Assembly (NCBI GenBank): GCA_001899635.1 | Contig: MKVQ01000019.1 | Span: 169,858-233,857, forward strand | Direction of reading: 5' to 3' | From: Myxococcales bacterium 68-20 | GTDB lineage: Bacteria > Myxococcota_A > Polyangia > Polyangiales > Polyangiaceae | DNA length: 64,000 nt | Part shown: positions 8,748 to 17,894 of the stretch, one piece after another | Position numbering within the stretch: position 1 is the first letter of the stretch | Layout: every line of letters begins with the position of its first letter | The notes under the pieces: model-generated | The model's input: the letters and a program-made list of their open reading frames with translations, nothing else | Told to the model about the DNA's origin: nothing | Database searches by the model: none | Made by a program: the position numbers and the translations under genes

Positions 8748-10580
8748 TCAGGGGAGCTCGACCTCGCCGGTCAGCACTTCGAGGAACGCCGGCAGCTCGT
8801 GCTGGACGGTCGTGTCGAAGCTCGGCACCCACTGCTCGGTCGTGCCGATCGCCGACGGATCGGCGTGCTCGAGGCCACGCTTGCCGTAGTGCTCCGAGAC
8901 CTCGAGGAGCGTCTTCAGCATGCCGCCATGACTGTACGGGGCTGACCCCGCGATGCCGCGAAGCGTCGGGGTCTTGAACGCGCCGAGCATCAACGGCTCG
9001 TCGACGAGGAACGGCTTCGCGGCAGAAGGCGCGTCGCTCCACTTCGACGATGCGAGGAACTCGGCCGCCGCGAGCTTCAGGAGCCCGTCCTCGCGACCGC
9101 GATCGGGCTGCTTGTCCTGGCGGCCCGTCGGGAATCGGATCACGTGGAAGGCGTCGTTCGTGAGGCGAGGCCCCCAGTGGCACTGCGCGCATCCGCTGCG
9201 TAGGAAGAGCTGGAGCGAGCGCTTCTGCACGGCCGTGAGCGCGCCGAGATCGCCGCTCGCATAGCGGTCCAGCGCGTTCGGCTTCACGCGCATCCCTCGC
9301 TCGAAGGCGGCGATCGCCTTGCCGACGTTCACGAAGACGCGCGTGACCTTCTCCTTGTCGGCCGCGGAGAGCGTGTCGTACGCGGCGTCGCCGGGCTTGC
9401 CGCTCGCCGGGATCGACTCGAGATCGGGCAGCGGGTACTTCGCCCCGAACACGGCCTCGTATTCGGTCCGATAGCGCTCCGCGATCTGATGCACGACGAA
9501 GAGGCGACTCCCGCCGAACTCCTTCGCGTCCTCGAACGGCCCGAGCGCCTGCATCCACAGCGTGTCCGCGCGGCCGTCCCAGAACTGCCAGCGCGAGTGC
9601 GCGGAGAGCGCGATCGCGGGCGAATTGCGGTCCCCCGTCTCGACACCGACGGCTTGCGGGACACCGTCGCCGAGCTCCCGCGCCGGATCGTGACAGGTCG
9701 CGCACGACACGGTCCCCGACGGAGAGAGGCCGACGTCGCTGAAGAGGACCTTGCCGAACGCTCGAGCGGCCGGCAGGTCGGCGTACTCGTTCGTCGGATC
9801 CGGCGGGAGCTCGAGGGCGTCGAGCCTCATCCCACGGATGAGGTCCATCTGGTTCTCGGTGAAGTGCCCGTCGATCACCGGCGGCGACACCAGCTCCGGT
9901 CGCGGTACGCCATCGAGATCGGCGAGCTCCACCTCGATCCGCGTGGCGAGGCTCAGCGGATCGGGATCGCTCAGCGTGCTCAGGATCTTCATCGTGCGCG
10001 TGTCGATGAAGACGTAGTCGGGGAGCGGCTCGCGCGAGAGGAGCGCCGGAGCGAACCTGTGATCTGGGTCGAGGGCGAGCTTCGAGCTCGGAGCGTCGAC
10101 CTTCGCGCGCCATCGCGCCAGGGCCGGGAGGTGCGCCGAGACGTTGTCTTCGTCGGCGATGAGGAGATCGAGGAGAAGGAGCCTGCCCGCGAACCGCGGC
10201 TCCTCGAGGAAGCGCTTCGTATTCGCGGCCTGCCACAGACACGGTCCGCACCAGGCCGCGCTCGACCGCACGATCAAGAGGCGCGATCGTTCGGCACACG
10301 GCTCGAAGAAGCTCTCGATCGTGACCGGACCGTCCGCGCTCTCGAAGGACAGCCCGGCCGGCACGGTGCCGAGCACGCTGACCTCATGAGGCCCGGGCGG
10401 GTACGCGGCGGTGGGCTTGCCGTCGACACAGAGCGCGACGTCGCCATCTCCGCCCGCGTCCTTCGTCGTCGGACCTGCGGCAGCGGGCGGATCGTCACTG
10501 CAGGCCGCCGCGATGGCGGCAAGCGCAAGCGCGAGCGTTCCGAACGCGAGAGAGCGTGACCACGCCATGGCTTGTCGCAT
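8748..10580 (-). CDS. Lipoprotein fusing thioredoxin-like domain to di-haem cytochrome c peroxidase/MauG domain
   Basis: 610 residues from ATG 10580. The signal ends in lipobox AAAC (Cys27). Residues ~50-220 form a redoxin-like domain with AAWCGPC (Trp110, Cys111, Cys114). Residues ~245-610 match bacterial di-haem peroxidase/MauG proteins: first haem motif CATCH at 293-297 (VSCATCHDPARELGDG), WDGRADTLWMQALGPF, KAIAAFERG, second haem motif CAQCH at 464-468 (LRSGCAQCHWGPRLTND) and a late FKTPTLRGIAGSAPYSHGG segment. The family reduces peroxides or oxidises protein side chains in the periplasm using c-type haem. A thioredoxin domain on the same chain is unusual and could keep haem-ligating or partner thiols reduced; that is inference. 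It is convergent with the FGE-like gene. Confidence 0.88.
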   Translation of the reverse strand: MRQAMAWSRSLAFGTLALALAAIAAACSDDPPAAAGPTTKDAGGDGDVALCVDGKPTAAYPPGPHEVSVLGTVPAGLSFESADGPVTIESFFEPCAERSRLLIVRSSAAWCGPCLWQAANTKRFLEEPRFAGRLLLLDLLIADEDNVSAHLPALARWRAKVDAPSSKLALDPDHRFAPALLSREPLPDYVFIDTRTMKILSTLSDPDPLSLATRIEVELADLDGVPRPELVSPPVIDGHFTENQMDLIRGMRLDALELPPDPTNEYADLPAARAFGKVLFSDVGLSPSGTVSCATCHDPARELGDGVPQAVGVETGDRNSPAIALSAHSRWQFWDGRADTLWMQALGPFEDAKEFGGSRLFVVHQIAERYRTEYEAVFGAKYPLPDLESIPASGKPGDAAYDTLSAADKEKVTRVFVNVGKAIAAFERGMRVKPNALDRYASGDLGALTAVQKRSLQLFLRSGCAQCHWGPRLTNDAFHVIRFPTGRQDKQPDRGREDGLLKLAAAEFLASSKWSDAPSAAKPFLVDEPLMLGAFKTPTLRGIAGSAPYSHGGMLKTLLEVSEHYGKRGLEHADPSAIGTTEQWVPSFDTTVQHELPAFLEVLTGEVELP

Positions 10581-10610
10581 AGCACGGCCCTCGCGCGCGG
10601 TCAGGCGAGG

Positions 10611-11624
10611 CTACCAGCTCGCCGCGAGCCCACGCGGGCCGACACCTAGGCGGGGTGATGCCCCCTGCGGGGGTGTCGCACGCCGCCCATCGGGAGAGAG
10701 CGCATAGAACGTCGCCCCACCCACGAAGAGCACTGCGCCGGCGATGACGGCGATCGTCGCGCCGGTCGCGAGACCGTAGGCGCTGTCGGCATCGGTGACG
10801 GCGTCCGCAGGGCACCCGCGAGGCGCGTCGCTGCAACGAGCACGCGCGTCCTCGTAGTTTCCCTGCGCGATGACGCCCATCAGACCTCCGGCAAGGAGCG
10901 CGGCACCGCCGACACCGGCGAGGATCACGCCCGTGGTCTTCATCGTCGACCACCCGCTGCTCGCAGGCGTGTGAGCGGGCATGGCCAGCACCGGCGCCGG
11001 GATCGACGCCGGTGGCGCGGGGAGCGGCTCGAGCCGCGGGACGGCGACCTCGACCTTCGGCTCCTCCACGGTCACGCGCGTCTCCCACGGCGCATGTCCC
11101 TCGGCGGACGCGGCGATGACGTGCTCGCCGGGGTCGACCGGGATCGGGAAGCCCCACTCACCGGGAGTGAGACGAGCGCCGTCTCGTGTCACGACGAGAC
11201 CGGCGACGCGGCTCGACTCCTCCACGACGACGGACAGACGAAGGAGCTTCGGCTCGAGCGTCTCGGCGCGTGTCCGTGCGGCAGTCTCCCAGTCGGGCCT
11301 CGCAGCCTTGCGCGCGAGCACCTCCGCTTCACGGAACGCCCCCCATGCGCTCGCGGTCTGGCCATTCCGCTCGTAGCAGTTGGCGAGGTTGAGCAACGTG
11401 CTCGTCTTCGGATCCGCCTCTTGGCTCGCGAGGAACTTCGGGCACGCAGCGACGAAGTTACCCGCTTCGGCGTCGGCGAGCGCGCTGTCGAAGAGCTCCT
11501 GCGCGCGCGCACGTGGATCCAACCGCGGCTCCACGACCTCGTCCGCGCGTGCCTCGAGACCTGTCGTCATGACGGCGAGGACGCTCGCCGCGAACGCGCA
11601 GCGGATGAACCGCGACCGCTTCAT
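10611..11624 (-). CDS. TPR/PEGA-like membrane protein coupled to a Ser/Thr kinase
   Basis: 337 residues from ATG 11624, overlapping the kinase stop (ATGA). A signal peptide (SVLAVMTTGLEARA) leads into a helical TPR-like part: AQELFDSALADAEAGNFVAA, CPKFLASQEADPKTSTLLNL, ANCYERNGQTASAWGAFREA. Then comes a PEGA-like beta module (TPGEWGFPIPVDPGEHVIAA, GHAPWETRVTVEEP), a Pro/Ala linker and two membrane helices (TTGVILAGVGGAALLAGGLM and TGATIAVIAGAVLFVGGATF). This architecture commonly follows kinase genes in myxobacteria. I infer an envelope protein acting with the kinase; its ligand and whether it is phosphorylated are unknown. Confidence 0.85.
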   Translation of the reverse strand: MKRSRFIRCAFAASVLAVMTTGLEARADEVVEPRLDPRARAQELFDSALADAEAGNFVAACPKFLASQEADPKTSTLLNLANCYERNGQTASAWGAFREAEVLARKAARPDWETAARTRAETLEPKLLRLSVVVEESSRVAGLVVTRDGARLTPGEWGFPIPVDPGEHVIAASAEGHAPWETRVTVEEPKVEVAVPRLEPLPAPPASIPAPVLAMPAHTPASSGWSTMKTTGVILAGVGGAALLAGGLMGVIAQGNYEDARARCSDAPRGCPADAVTDADSAYGLATGATIAVIAGAVLFVGGATFYALSPDGRRATPPQGASPRLGVGPRGLAASW

Positions 11625-13249
11625 TCCCGCACCCGGATGAAGCCGCCCGTGCTCGCCGGCTCGGGAGCCTTCGAGGGCGCGGACGTCGCGCTCGCGGGCG
11701 CGGACGCCTTCGGACGCGGAGGCGACGCAGCAACCGCAGCCGGACGCGTGGTCGGCGCGCTCGCTCTCGGCGCCGGGATCTGGCTTTCGATCGGCGCCGC
11801 CGATGATGCCGGTGTGGTCGTCGTCGCGCTTGCGCCGATCGACGGTGGTGCCTGTGACGGCGGCTCGGGCGGAGGTGCAGGCGCTGCGGACACCGCGGTC
11901 GTCGCGCCGGTCGTCACCGCCGTCGGCACCGTCGCTCCGCTCCCGCGTCCGAGCACGACCGCCACGCCCGCGAGCGCAATCGCAACGCTGGCGACGGCGA
12001 CGATCCCGCGCCGGCTCTTCTTCTCGACCCGAGCGGCGTTCGTCGTTCCCCACGCCGACGATGCCGGTACTGCGTCGGGCGCGCTGCCGTCGTCCGGAGC
12101 GGGCTGCCGATCGTCGCCGACGGCGCGCTCGGTCACGGCCGTACCGGTGATGACGTGCTCCTCCGAGATGTGCTTCTGCTTCGCAACGGAGGTCGGGTTC
12201 GGTCCCGTCGTACGTCCGGGATCGCTCGTCCGCGCCGCGTCCGAGACGCTCGCCGCATCCGCCGTCTCGCCGCTCGAGGGGACGCTCGGCAGAGGCTTGC
12301 GCGTGCCCGCGCGTTCGCCTCCTGCGAGGATGCCGATCGTACGGGCCGCCGAGCCGTGATCGGCCGGCGCTGCGAACGGCTCGAGCGCCGATGCGAGCTC
12401 GCCGATGTCGACCCAGCGCGCCTGCGCGTCTTTCTCGAGACACCGCATCACGACGTCGGACAGCTCGCGCGGCACGTCGGGCCTCACCTCGTGGACCGAG
12501 CGGCAGCCCTCCTGGGCCACCTTGAAGCAGAGATCGAGCAGCGTGTCGGCCTCGAAGGGGACCTTGCGCGTGAGCAGCTCGTAGGCGATCGCGCCGAGCG
12601 CCCAGATGTCCGATCGCTCGTCGACGTACTTCGACGACCGCATCTGCTCGGGTGCCATGTAGAGCGGCGAGCCGAGGAGCATCTCCGTCTTCGTCAGCGA
12701 GAGCATGTCGCTCGAGTTGGGGTTGATCGACTTCGAGATGCCGAAGTCGAGCACCTTCACGAGCGCGCGCCCGTCGGGGCTGCGCGAGAGAAACAGGTTC
12801 GCCGGCTTGAGGTCACGATGGACGATCCCGAGCGCATGCGCCTCGGCGAGGCCCTCGCATGCCTGGAGCATCCAGCTCACGGCGTCCTCGATCGCGAACT
12901 GTTCGGTCGACGCCTTCAGCTCGGCGCCGAGGTCGCGGCCGTCGAGGTACTCCATCACGATGTACGCGCGCCCGTCGTCCATGCGACCGACGTCGAGCAC
13001 CTTCGCGACGTGCGTCCCCTTCAGCTTGACCGATGCTCTGGCCTCGCGGACGAAGCGCCCGACCAGCTCGTCGTTCGTCGCGGCCTGCGGCAACAGGAAC
13101 TTGAGGGCGACCCGTTGCTCGAGCTCGAGGTGCATCGCCGAGACGACGACCCCCATTCCGCCGGCCCCGATCACCCCCTCGATACGGTACTTCGCGGCGA
13201 GGACATCACCCTCCTTGACGGGGGCGGTCGGGTTCTGGGGAGCGACCAT
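11621..13249 (-). CDS. Hanks-type serine/threonine protein kinase
   Basis: 542 residues from ATG 13249 (MVAPQNP); an upstream in-frame ATG at 13324 would add a basic, unlikely extension. Kinase landmarks in order: glycine loop GAGGMGVV (28-35), ATP-binding Lys50 in VALKFL, catalytic loop HRDLKPAN, DFGISK, activation segment with LGSPLYMAPEQM, and DERSDIWALGAIAYELLTRK. It therefore has every residue needed for catalysis. After residue ~290 comes a Pro/Ser/Thr/Ala-rich linker, one membrane helix (IVAVASVAIALAGVAVVLG) and a low-complexity Pro/Ala extracytoplasmic tail without a recognised sensor. It is translationally coupled to the TPR/PEGA-like gene downstream, its likely partner or output. 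Confidence 0.93.
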   Translation of the reverse strand: MVAPQNPTAPVKEGDVLAAKYRIEGVIGAGGMGVVVSAMHLELEQRVALKFLLPQAATNDELVGRFVREARASVKLKGTHVAKVLDVGRMDDGRAYIVMEYLDGRDLGAELKASTEQFAIEDAVSWMLQACEGLAEAHALGIVHRDLKPANLFLSRSPDGRALVKVLDFGISKSINPNSSDMLSLTKTEMLLGSPLYMAPEQMRSSKYVDERSDIWALGAIAYELLTRKVPFEADTLLDLCFKVAQEGCRSVHEVRPDVPRELSDVVMRCLEKDAQARWVDIGELASALEPFAAPADHGSAARTIGILAGGERAGTRKPLPSVPSSGETADAASVSDAARTSDPGRTTGPNPTSVAKQKHISEEHVITGTAVTERAVGDDRQPAPDDGSAPDAVPASSAWGTTNAARVEKKSRRGIVAVASVAIALAGVAVVLGRGSGATVPTAVTTGATTAVSAAPAPPPEPPSQAPPSIGASATTTTPASSAAPIESQIPAPRASAPTTRPAAVAASPPRPKASAPASATSAPSKAPEPASTGGFIRVRE

Positions 13250-13342
13250 CCGAGCGGCCCATTTTCTCCTCTTGGCCCGACATTCGCAATGCCGGCGGCC
13301 CCGAAGACCGCCACTGAGCGACAAATCCTCGGATACGGGCTA

Positions 13343-15421
13343 CTACCGCGGAAATGCAGCGGCGTTGCCGCCGTCGACGGTGACCACGCACCCCGTGGTG
13401 GCCTTGGCCCGAGCCAGCCAGGCAAAAGACTCGGCGACGTCCCGCGCGGTGACCTCCCGCACGAGAAGGTTCGAGCGGAAGTAGTCGTCCACCGTGATGC
13501 CACGCGCCGCCGCGCGCGACTCGACCATGCCGCCACCGAAGATGTTGGTGCGGATCCGGTCTGCGTTCACCGCATTCGAGCGGATCCCGTGCTTGGCGAG
13601 GTCGACCGCGTACTGGCGCATGAGCGAGACGAGGGCCGCCTTCGGGACGGCGTACGGGCCGAAGCCCGGCCCCTGGTTGAACGCGCTCTTGCTGGCGTTG
13701 AAGAGAAGGCAACCTCCGCGACGCTGAAGCGTCATGAGGTGCGTCGCGGCGCGGGCGACGTTCACGTGCGACAGGAGGTTGAGCTCGAGCGAAGCGCGCA
13801 GCGCTGCCTCGCCCTCGGCCGTCTCGAGCTTCCCCTCCGCCGCCGATCCCGCGTTGCTCACGACGAGATCGACACCACCGAAGGTCTGCGCGGCGAGCCG
13901 AAATGCGCGGGTGACGTCCTCCGCCTTCGTGACGTCGCAGACCACCGTCACAACTTGAGACCGCTTGCCGATCGCGCGCGCCGCTGCGTCGAGGCCGGCC
14001 TCGTCGCGATCGCACAGGACGACGTGCGCCCCGAGCTCGACGAACAGCTCCGCGGTCCCGAGGCCGATTCCGGACGCCGCTCCGGTCACGAGCGCGACGC
14101 GCTTCGCGAGCGGGAGCTCGGCCTCCTTCTTGAGCTTCGCCTGCTCGAGGCTCCAGTACTCGACGTCGAAGAGATCATCGAGCCCGACGGGCGCGTACTC
14201 GCCGACGACCTCGGCCTGCTCGATTACGTCGATTGTGTGCTCGTAGACGTCGGCCGCGATCTCGGCCTCCTTCTTCGTCTTGCCGATCGCGCACAGGCCG
14301 ATGCGCGGAAGGAGGAGAACGCGCGGCCACGGGTCGAGCCGCTTCTTCGTGACGCCCTTCTTCGCGACCATCTCGTCGAAGTAGGCGTCGTAGCGGCGCG
14401 CATACGAAGCGAGCTCGCGGTCGAGATTCGCGGCGAACGCGCTCGCGTCGTCGTACGACGGCGTGACGAGATGAAGCGGCCACGGCTTCGTCCGGAGCAC
14501 ATGGTCGGGCGTCGCGCAGCCGCGCTGGGTCAGCGCCGCAGCGTCGTCGCGATCGAGGAACGCGAGGATGCGCGGCGACGTCCGGAGCGTGACGATCGGC
14601 GCGCGCTCCGGCGCATCGTCCGCGGCGCGCGCAAAGGCTCCGCGGACGACCGCGAGCGCGTTCGTGACGGCGGTCTCGCTCGGCGTCGCGGTCGAGCGTG
14701 CGGTCGCCGTCGCCTTCGCGGGCCGTCCGGCGGCGTAGCGCTCGCACTTCGAGACGGCCTCGATCATTCGTTCGTAGCTCTCCTTCGCGGTCGCGCCGAA
14801 CGTGAAGATGCCATGGCGTTCGAGCACCATCACCGACGGCGATCGGCCGGCCTTCACCGCGGCGTCCCACGCCTCCTTACACGCACGCGCGAGCCCGAAG
14901 CCGGGCATCACGTACGGGATGAAGAGCAGGCTCGCGCCGAAGATCTCCTCGGCCCTCGCGCGCGCGTCGTTCTGATCGACCACGGAGAGAAGAGCGTCGG
15001 CGTGGGTGTGATCGATGAACGTCGCGGGCAGCGCCGCATGGAGCAGCGTCTCGACGCTCGGCGTGGGCGCGCTCGCGTCGAGGAGGGCGAGGCGCAGCTC
15101 GTTGACCATCTGCTCGTCGCTCATCGCGGGGAGCTCGAGGAGGCGCATCAGCGACGCCATGCGGACGGCGGGGTGCCCCGGCGGCTCGATGGTCGCGAGG
15201 TCCCATCCCGATCCCTTCACGTGGAGCACGTCGACGGTCTCGCCGAAGATCGTCGTCGCCTTCGCCTTCACGCTCGTGTTGCCACCGCCGTGGAGGACGA
15301 GCGCCGGCTCGGCACCGAGGAGACGCGCGCTGTACGTGCGGAGGGCGAGCTCCTCGCTCACCTCGGGCTTTCGACCATCCACCGCGCTCGCGGCCTCGGC
15401 GTCGTTCCAGCGGCTCTTCAT
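13343..15421 (-). CDS. Bifunctional class II aldolase / short-chain dehydrogenase
   Basis: 692 residues from ATG 15421. Residues ~1-400 are a class II aldolase/adducin domain: HGGGNTSVK (phosphate/substrate loop), DHTHADALLSVVD and VLERHGIFTFG carry the metal-binding His pairs. Residues ~430-690 are a short-chain dehydrogenase: ALVTGAASGIGLGTAELF (NAD-binding TGxxxGIG), NAG motif, active-site Ser in FNASKSAF, YAVPKAA (Tyr/Lys pair) and C-terminal VVTVDGGNA. Proteins of this two-domain layout include rhamnulose-1-phosphate aldolase/lactaldehyde dehydrogenase types (RhaD/RhaE), which act in sugar catabolism. No other rhamnose genes are adjacent, so the substrate is unassigned. Monocistronic. 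Confidence 0.9.
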   Translation of the reverse strand: MKSRWNDAEAASAVDGRKPEVSEELALRTYSARLLGAEPALVLHGGGNTSVKAKATTIFGETVDVLHVKGSGWDLATIEPPGHPAVRMASLMRLLELPAMSDEQMVNELRLALLDASAPTPSVETLLHAALPATFIDHTHADALLSVVDQNDARARAEEIFGASLLFIPYVMPGFGLARACKEAWDAAVKAGRSPSVMVLERHGIFTFGATAKESYERMIEAVSKCERYAAGRPAKATATARSTATPSETAVTNALAVVRGAFARAADDAPERAPIVTLRTSPRILAFLDRDDAAALTQRGCATPDHVLRTKPWPLHLVTPSYDDASAFAANLDRELASYARRYDAYFDEMVAKKGVTKKRLDPWPRVLLLPRIGLCAIGKTKKEAEIAADVYEHTIDVIEQAEVVGEYAPVGLDDLFDVEYWSLEQAKLKKEAELPLAKRVALVTGAASGIGLGTAELFVELGAHVVLCDRDEAGLDAAARAIGKRSQVVTVVCDVTKAEDVTRAFRLAAQTFGGVDLVVSNAGSAAEGKLETAEGEAALRASLELNLLSHVNVARAATHLMTLQRRGGCLLFNASKSAFNQGPGFGPYAVPKAALVSLMRQYAVDLAKHGIRSNAVNADRIRTNIFGGGMVESRAAARGITVDDYFRSNLLVREVTARDVAESFAWLARAKATTGCVVTVDGGNAAAFPR

Positions 15422-15503
15422 CGTGCCGCGTTCATAGCGCGGAGGAGGCCCCGTTGGGAGGGGCCAGCGCAGGCCGCCGCCGAGCGCCCGCGGCCACGTG
15501 GCC

Positions 15504-15902
15504 TCAGGGGAGCTCGGGCTGCGCGGTGACGGTAGCGGGGATCGTCAGCACGACGTTGCCGTCGGCGAGGAACTCGATCTCCGTCCTTCCCTGCTGCCAC
15601 CCGATGAAGGTGTAGTTCCGATCGTTCACGGCGCGGTTGACCTCGACGATGCTCGGGTCCTTCGAGCGAACGCCGAGCGGCATCTGCTCGTTGTCGTCGT
15701 TCCAGACGGCGATGTGAGCCGTGATGGCGAGGCCGTGGGGCAGATCGAGGCGCTGGGTGTTGACGGTGCCGCCGAGCGTCCCCTGCCCCTTCACGGCGGA
15801 GATCTCGGTGCGATCGTACTCGGGCCCGCACGCGGCGACGCCGAAGACGAGGCTCGCGAGGACGACGGCCGTGCCGAGGACGTTCTTCATCGAGCGGCTC
15901 AC
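15504..15902 (-). CDS. Small lipoprotein, partner of upstream lipoprotein
   Basis: 132 residues. Start chosen as GTG 15902 because GGAGGTG sits seven bases upstream and the GTGA overlaps the stop of the preceding gene; ATG 15890 has no ribosome site. Leader MKNVLGTAVVLASLVFGVAAC carries the lipobox VAAC. The mature ~100 residues are beta-rich (LDLPHGLAITAHIAVWNDDN, RTEIEFLADGNVVLTIPATV), reminiscent of a single Ig-like fold. No family recognised. Coupled to the 252-residue lipoprotein, so the pair probably works together. Confidence 0.8.
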   Translation of the reverse strand: MSRSMKNVLGTAVVLASLVFGVAACGPEYDRTEISAVKGQGTLGGTVNTQRLDLPHGLAITAHIAVWNDDNEQMPLGVRSKDPSIVEVNRAVNDRNYTFIGWQQGRTEIEFLADGNVVLTIPATVTAQPELP

Positions 15903-16657
15903 TGCGTCACCTCCACGTCGATCTCCTTCACCAGGCCGCCCGCGTCCGCCTTGATCTTGGTCTTGCCGACCCCCTTCGCGCGGAGGTTCACGACGCGATC
16001 GCTGTAGCTCTCGACCACGACCACATCACTGGCATCCGACGTCCATTCGACCGGGATCGATCCGGCCACCGCCTTCAGGTTGTACTCGGCGACGACGCGG
16101 TAGCTCGGCGTCTGGTCGACCTTCAGGTTCAGCGCCTGGATGCGCGGCGGGACGTTGCCCTTCGCAACGTCATAGTTGGCGTCGTAGACGATGAGCGCGT
16201 CGGGCTTGACGATCTTCAACGTCACGTAGTCGATCACGGTGCCGCCGCTGTCGCGCACCATCACCGTCCCGTAGCCGGGCTTCACCGCGGCGAAGCCGTC
16301 GGGGCCCTGGCTGACGTACGGTCCGATGGCCACGGTCTTGATGCCCTCGTAGCGCTTCTCCTTGATCACGATGACGGGGCCCTGCTGGTTCTTGGCCACG
16401 AAGCGCACGTCGAACGTCGCGCCGCTCGCGATCGCGTCGGGGAAGCGCTTCGCGTCACCCGAATACGGAAGGCATGCGAGGCCGTCATCGCAGGCGAAGA
16501 GGAAGTCTCCGTTGCCGAGCTCCCCTTCCTTGTACGCCTCGCTGCCGGCCGTGGGATTGCCGCTGCACCCAGCGAGCGCGCCGATGGAAAGAGTGACCGT
16601 GGCGATCATCATCGCCATCCCTCTGCCTGTGACCGATCGAGCCTTGTTCGTTTGCAT
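15899..16657 (-). CDS. Lipoprotein with Ig-like beta repeats
   Basis: 252 residues from ATG 16657, preceded by AAGGG at good spacing; the longer frame from 16696 lacks a ribosome site. Signal peptide ends in LAGC. The mature protein is beta-rich: DVRFVAKNQQGPVIVIKEKR, YGTVMVRDSGGTVIDYVTLK and closing VNLRAKGVGKTKIKADAGG with KEIDVEVTQ. The last module resembles bacterial Ig-like (BIG_2-type) domains, where a G-x-T-x-I-x-A strand is typical. Short Cys pair CDDGLAC near the N-terminus. Function unknown; an adhesin- or scaffold-like surface role is inference. Confidence 0.8.
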   Translation of the reverse strand: MQTNKARSVTGRGMAMMIATVTLSIGALAGCSGNPTAGSEAYKEGELGNGDFLFACDDGLACLPYSGDAKRFPDAIASGATFDVRFVAKNQQGPVIVIKEKRYEGIKTVAIGPYVSQGPDGFAAVKPGYGTVMVRDSGGTVIDYVTLKIVKPDALIVYDANYDVAKGNVPPRIQALNLKVDQTPSYRVVAEYNLKAVAGSIPVEWTSDASDVVVVESYSDRVVNLRAKGVGKTKIKADAGGLVKEIDVEVTQ

Positions 16658-17232
16658 GACGTGACCCTTCGAGCGCGCGACACCGCACGCTGCCAATCAG
16701 AGTACCGCTCTTCGCGGCTTGCGACGCGCGGAGCCCCCGCCCGCGCGTCACACCTCGTTCGAGGAGAAGGAAGAACGAGAAGCGAAAGAAGCGAAGAAAG
16801 AAGAAGCGCAAGGATGAGGGGCTGGGACCGAGGCGCCGACCACCGCCAGCACCTCGGCCCCTCACCCCGGTCGGCGTCGAGCGACGCCAGAAGAACGAGA
16901 CGACCTGGGAGCGGCTCGTCCTCCCTCGAAAGCGAAGGAAGGCGAAGTGCCAGGACCTATCGCAACGCTCGTGCCGCCGGCCGGACTACCCGCGAAACCC
17001 GCGTAAAACACGCGATCCCGCACGCTCAGCCGCCCGCGGGCGCTCGGCTCGACGCTCGCGATGCCCTGACATCCGTGCCATCCCTCCGTAGTCGGCCGGA
17101 AACATGGCAACGGCGCCGTCCTGCCGTGAACGGCTGGGCTCACCCCGCGCCTCCGCTCCACCGCCTAGAGCCACAAAACCCCCGGCCGCGAGGCGTTCCT
17201 TCAAAAAACTCGCGCCCGCGCGAGAATCTGGT
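16658..17232. other. Intergenic region with purine-rich tract
   Basis: 575 bp before the tRNA gene. No convincing gene on either strand. Bases 16763-16815 are an almost pure purine run on the + strand (GAGGAGAAGGAAGAACGAG and similar), a low-complexity tract between the lipoprotein promoter and the tRNA. Confidence 0.4.
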
Positions 17233-17261
17233 TTGACACTGAGACCCGAGGAAGGGTAAAC
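17233..17261 (+). promoter_or_regulatory. Housekeeping promoter for tRNA-Val
   Basis: A perfect -35 TTGACA (17233-17238), a 17-bp spacer and a weak -10-like GTAAAC (17256-17261) end 14 bases before the tRNA. Placement fits a sigma-70 promoter; the -10 match is only partial. Confidence 0.5.
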
Positions 17262-17275
17262 GCTTTGGCTCTCTT

Positions 17276-17347
<72 letters not shown>

Positions 17348-17369
17348 CAACTTTGTAGCGAAAAACAAG

Positions 17370-17400
17370 CGGGTTGAGTGCTTCGGCACTCAGCCCGTTT
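17370..17400 (+). terminator. Rho-independent terminator after tRNA-Val
   Basis: A 12-bp stem (CGGGTTGAGTGC, one G-U pair) closed by a TTCG tetraloop, then TTTT, with an A-rich 5' flank. It lies 22 bases after the tRNA, a textbook intrinsic terminator. Confidence 0.85.
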
Positions 17401-17441
17401 TGCTTTCCTCACCACCTGCGGAGGGTGCCTCCCCACCACCC

Positions 17442-17735
17442 TCACCACTTGCGCCCGTCGTCGACGAGGCGGAGGGCGAGCTGGGCGGGCGTCGAGAGGC
17501 GGATGACCTTCGCGAGCGCCGCGCGCTACTCGGCACCGTTCACCGTCGAGTAATGGTGCTGCGTGGGCTCGGTGAGGTGGCCCGAGATCGAGCGCGTCAC
17601 GAGGTCGTCGACCTGCGCCGCGCGCGCTCGTCGAGCGTGCGCCGGCACGTGCACTGCGTGAGGTGCTTCTCGATCCCGAGCTCGACGGCCGTCTCGGCAT
17701 GTCTTGCTTCGTCGTTCGCATCACCTCGTCACCGA
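17442..17735 (-). pseudogene. Tyrosine-recombinase (phage-type integrase) 3' relic
   Basis: The minus strand encodes the C-terminus of a tyrosine integrase in two frames. Upstream frame: ETAVELGIEKHLTQ then CRRTLDERARR, corresponding to the HxLRRT box of intact relatives. After a frameshift: DLVTRSISGHLTEP, QHHYSTVNGAE (Tyr nucleophile region), an in-frame TAG at 17526-17528, RAALAKVIRLSTPAQLALRL and the natural stop at 17442-17444. N-terminal domains are absent. Orientation and position, ending just beyond the tRNA-Val terminator, fit an integrase of an element once inserted at this tRNA. It is inactive: truncated, frameshifted and with a nonsense codon. Confidence 0.75.
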
Positions 17736-17894
17736 GGGAGCGCGAGCGACGAACGAGGAGGCGCCCTGATCCCGCACGTCGGTTGAAGGAGGCACGCCTG
17801 CCGGCCAATGCTGCGAGCGTCGAGGAGGTCACGTGCGAACCGGCGCGCGGTCTCGACAGAGCCGTCGTGCGCTCACTCTCGACGTGCCAGTGGG

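Noticed and set aside
10611..12443. 610-codon minus frame as one protein
   Set aside because: The upstream part overlaps the kinase gene out of frame; the real protein starts at ATG 11624 with a signal peptide and an ATGA overlap.
12155..15529. Very long plus-strand open frame (1,124 codons)
   Set aside because: It is antisense to the kinase and to the aldolase/dehydrogenase, both of which have full domain motifs; its product is Arg/Glu/His-rich nonsense typical of GC-rich shadow frames.
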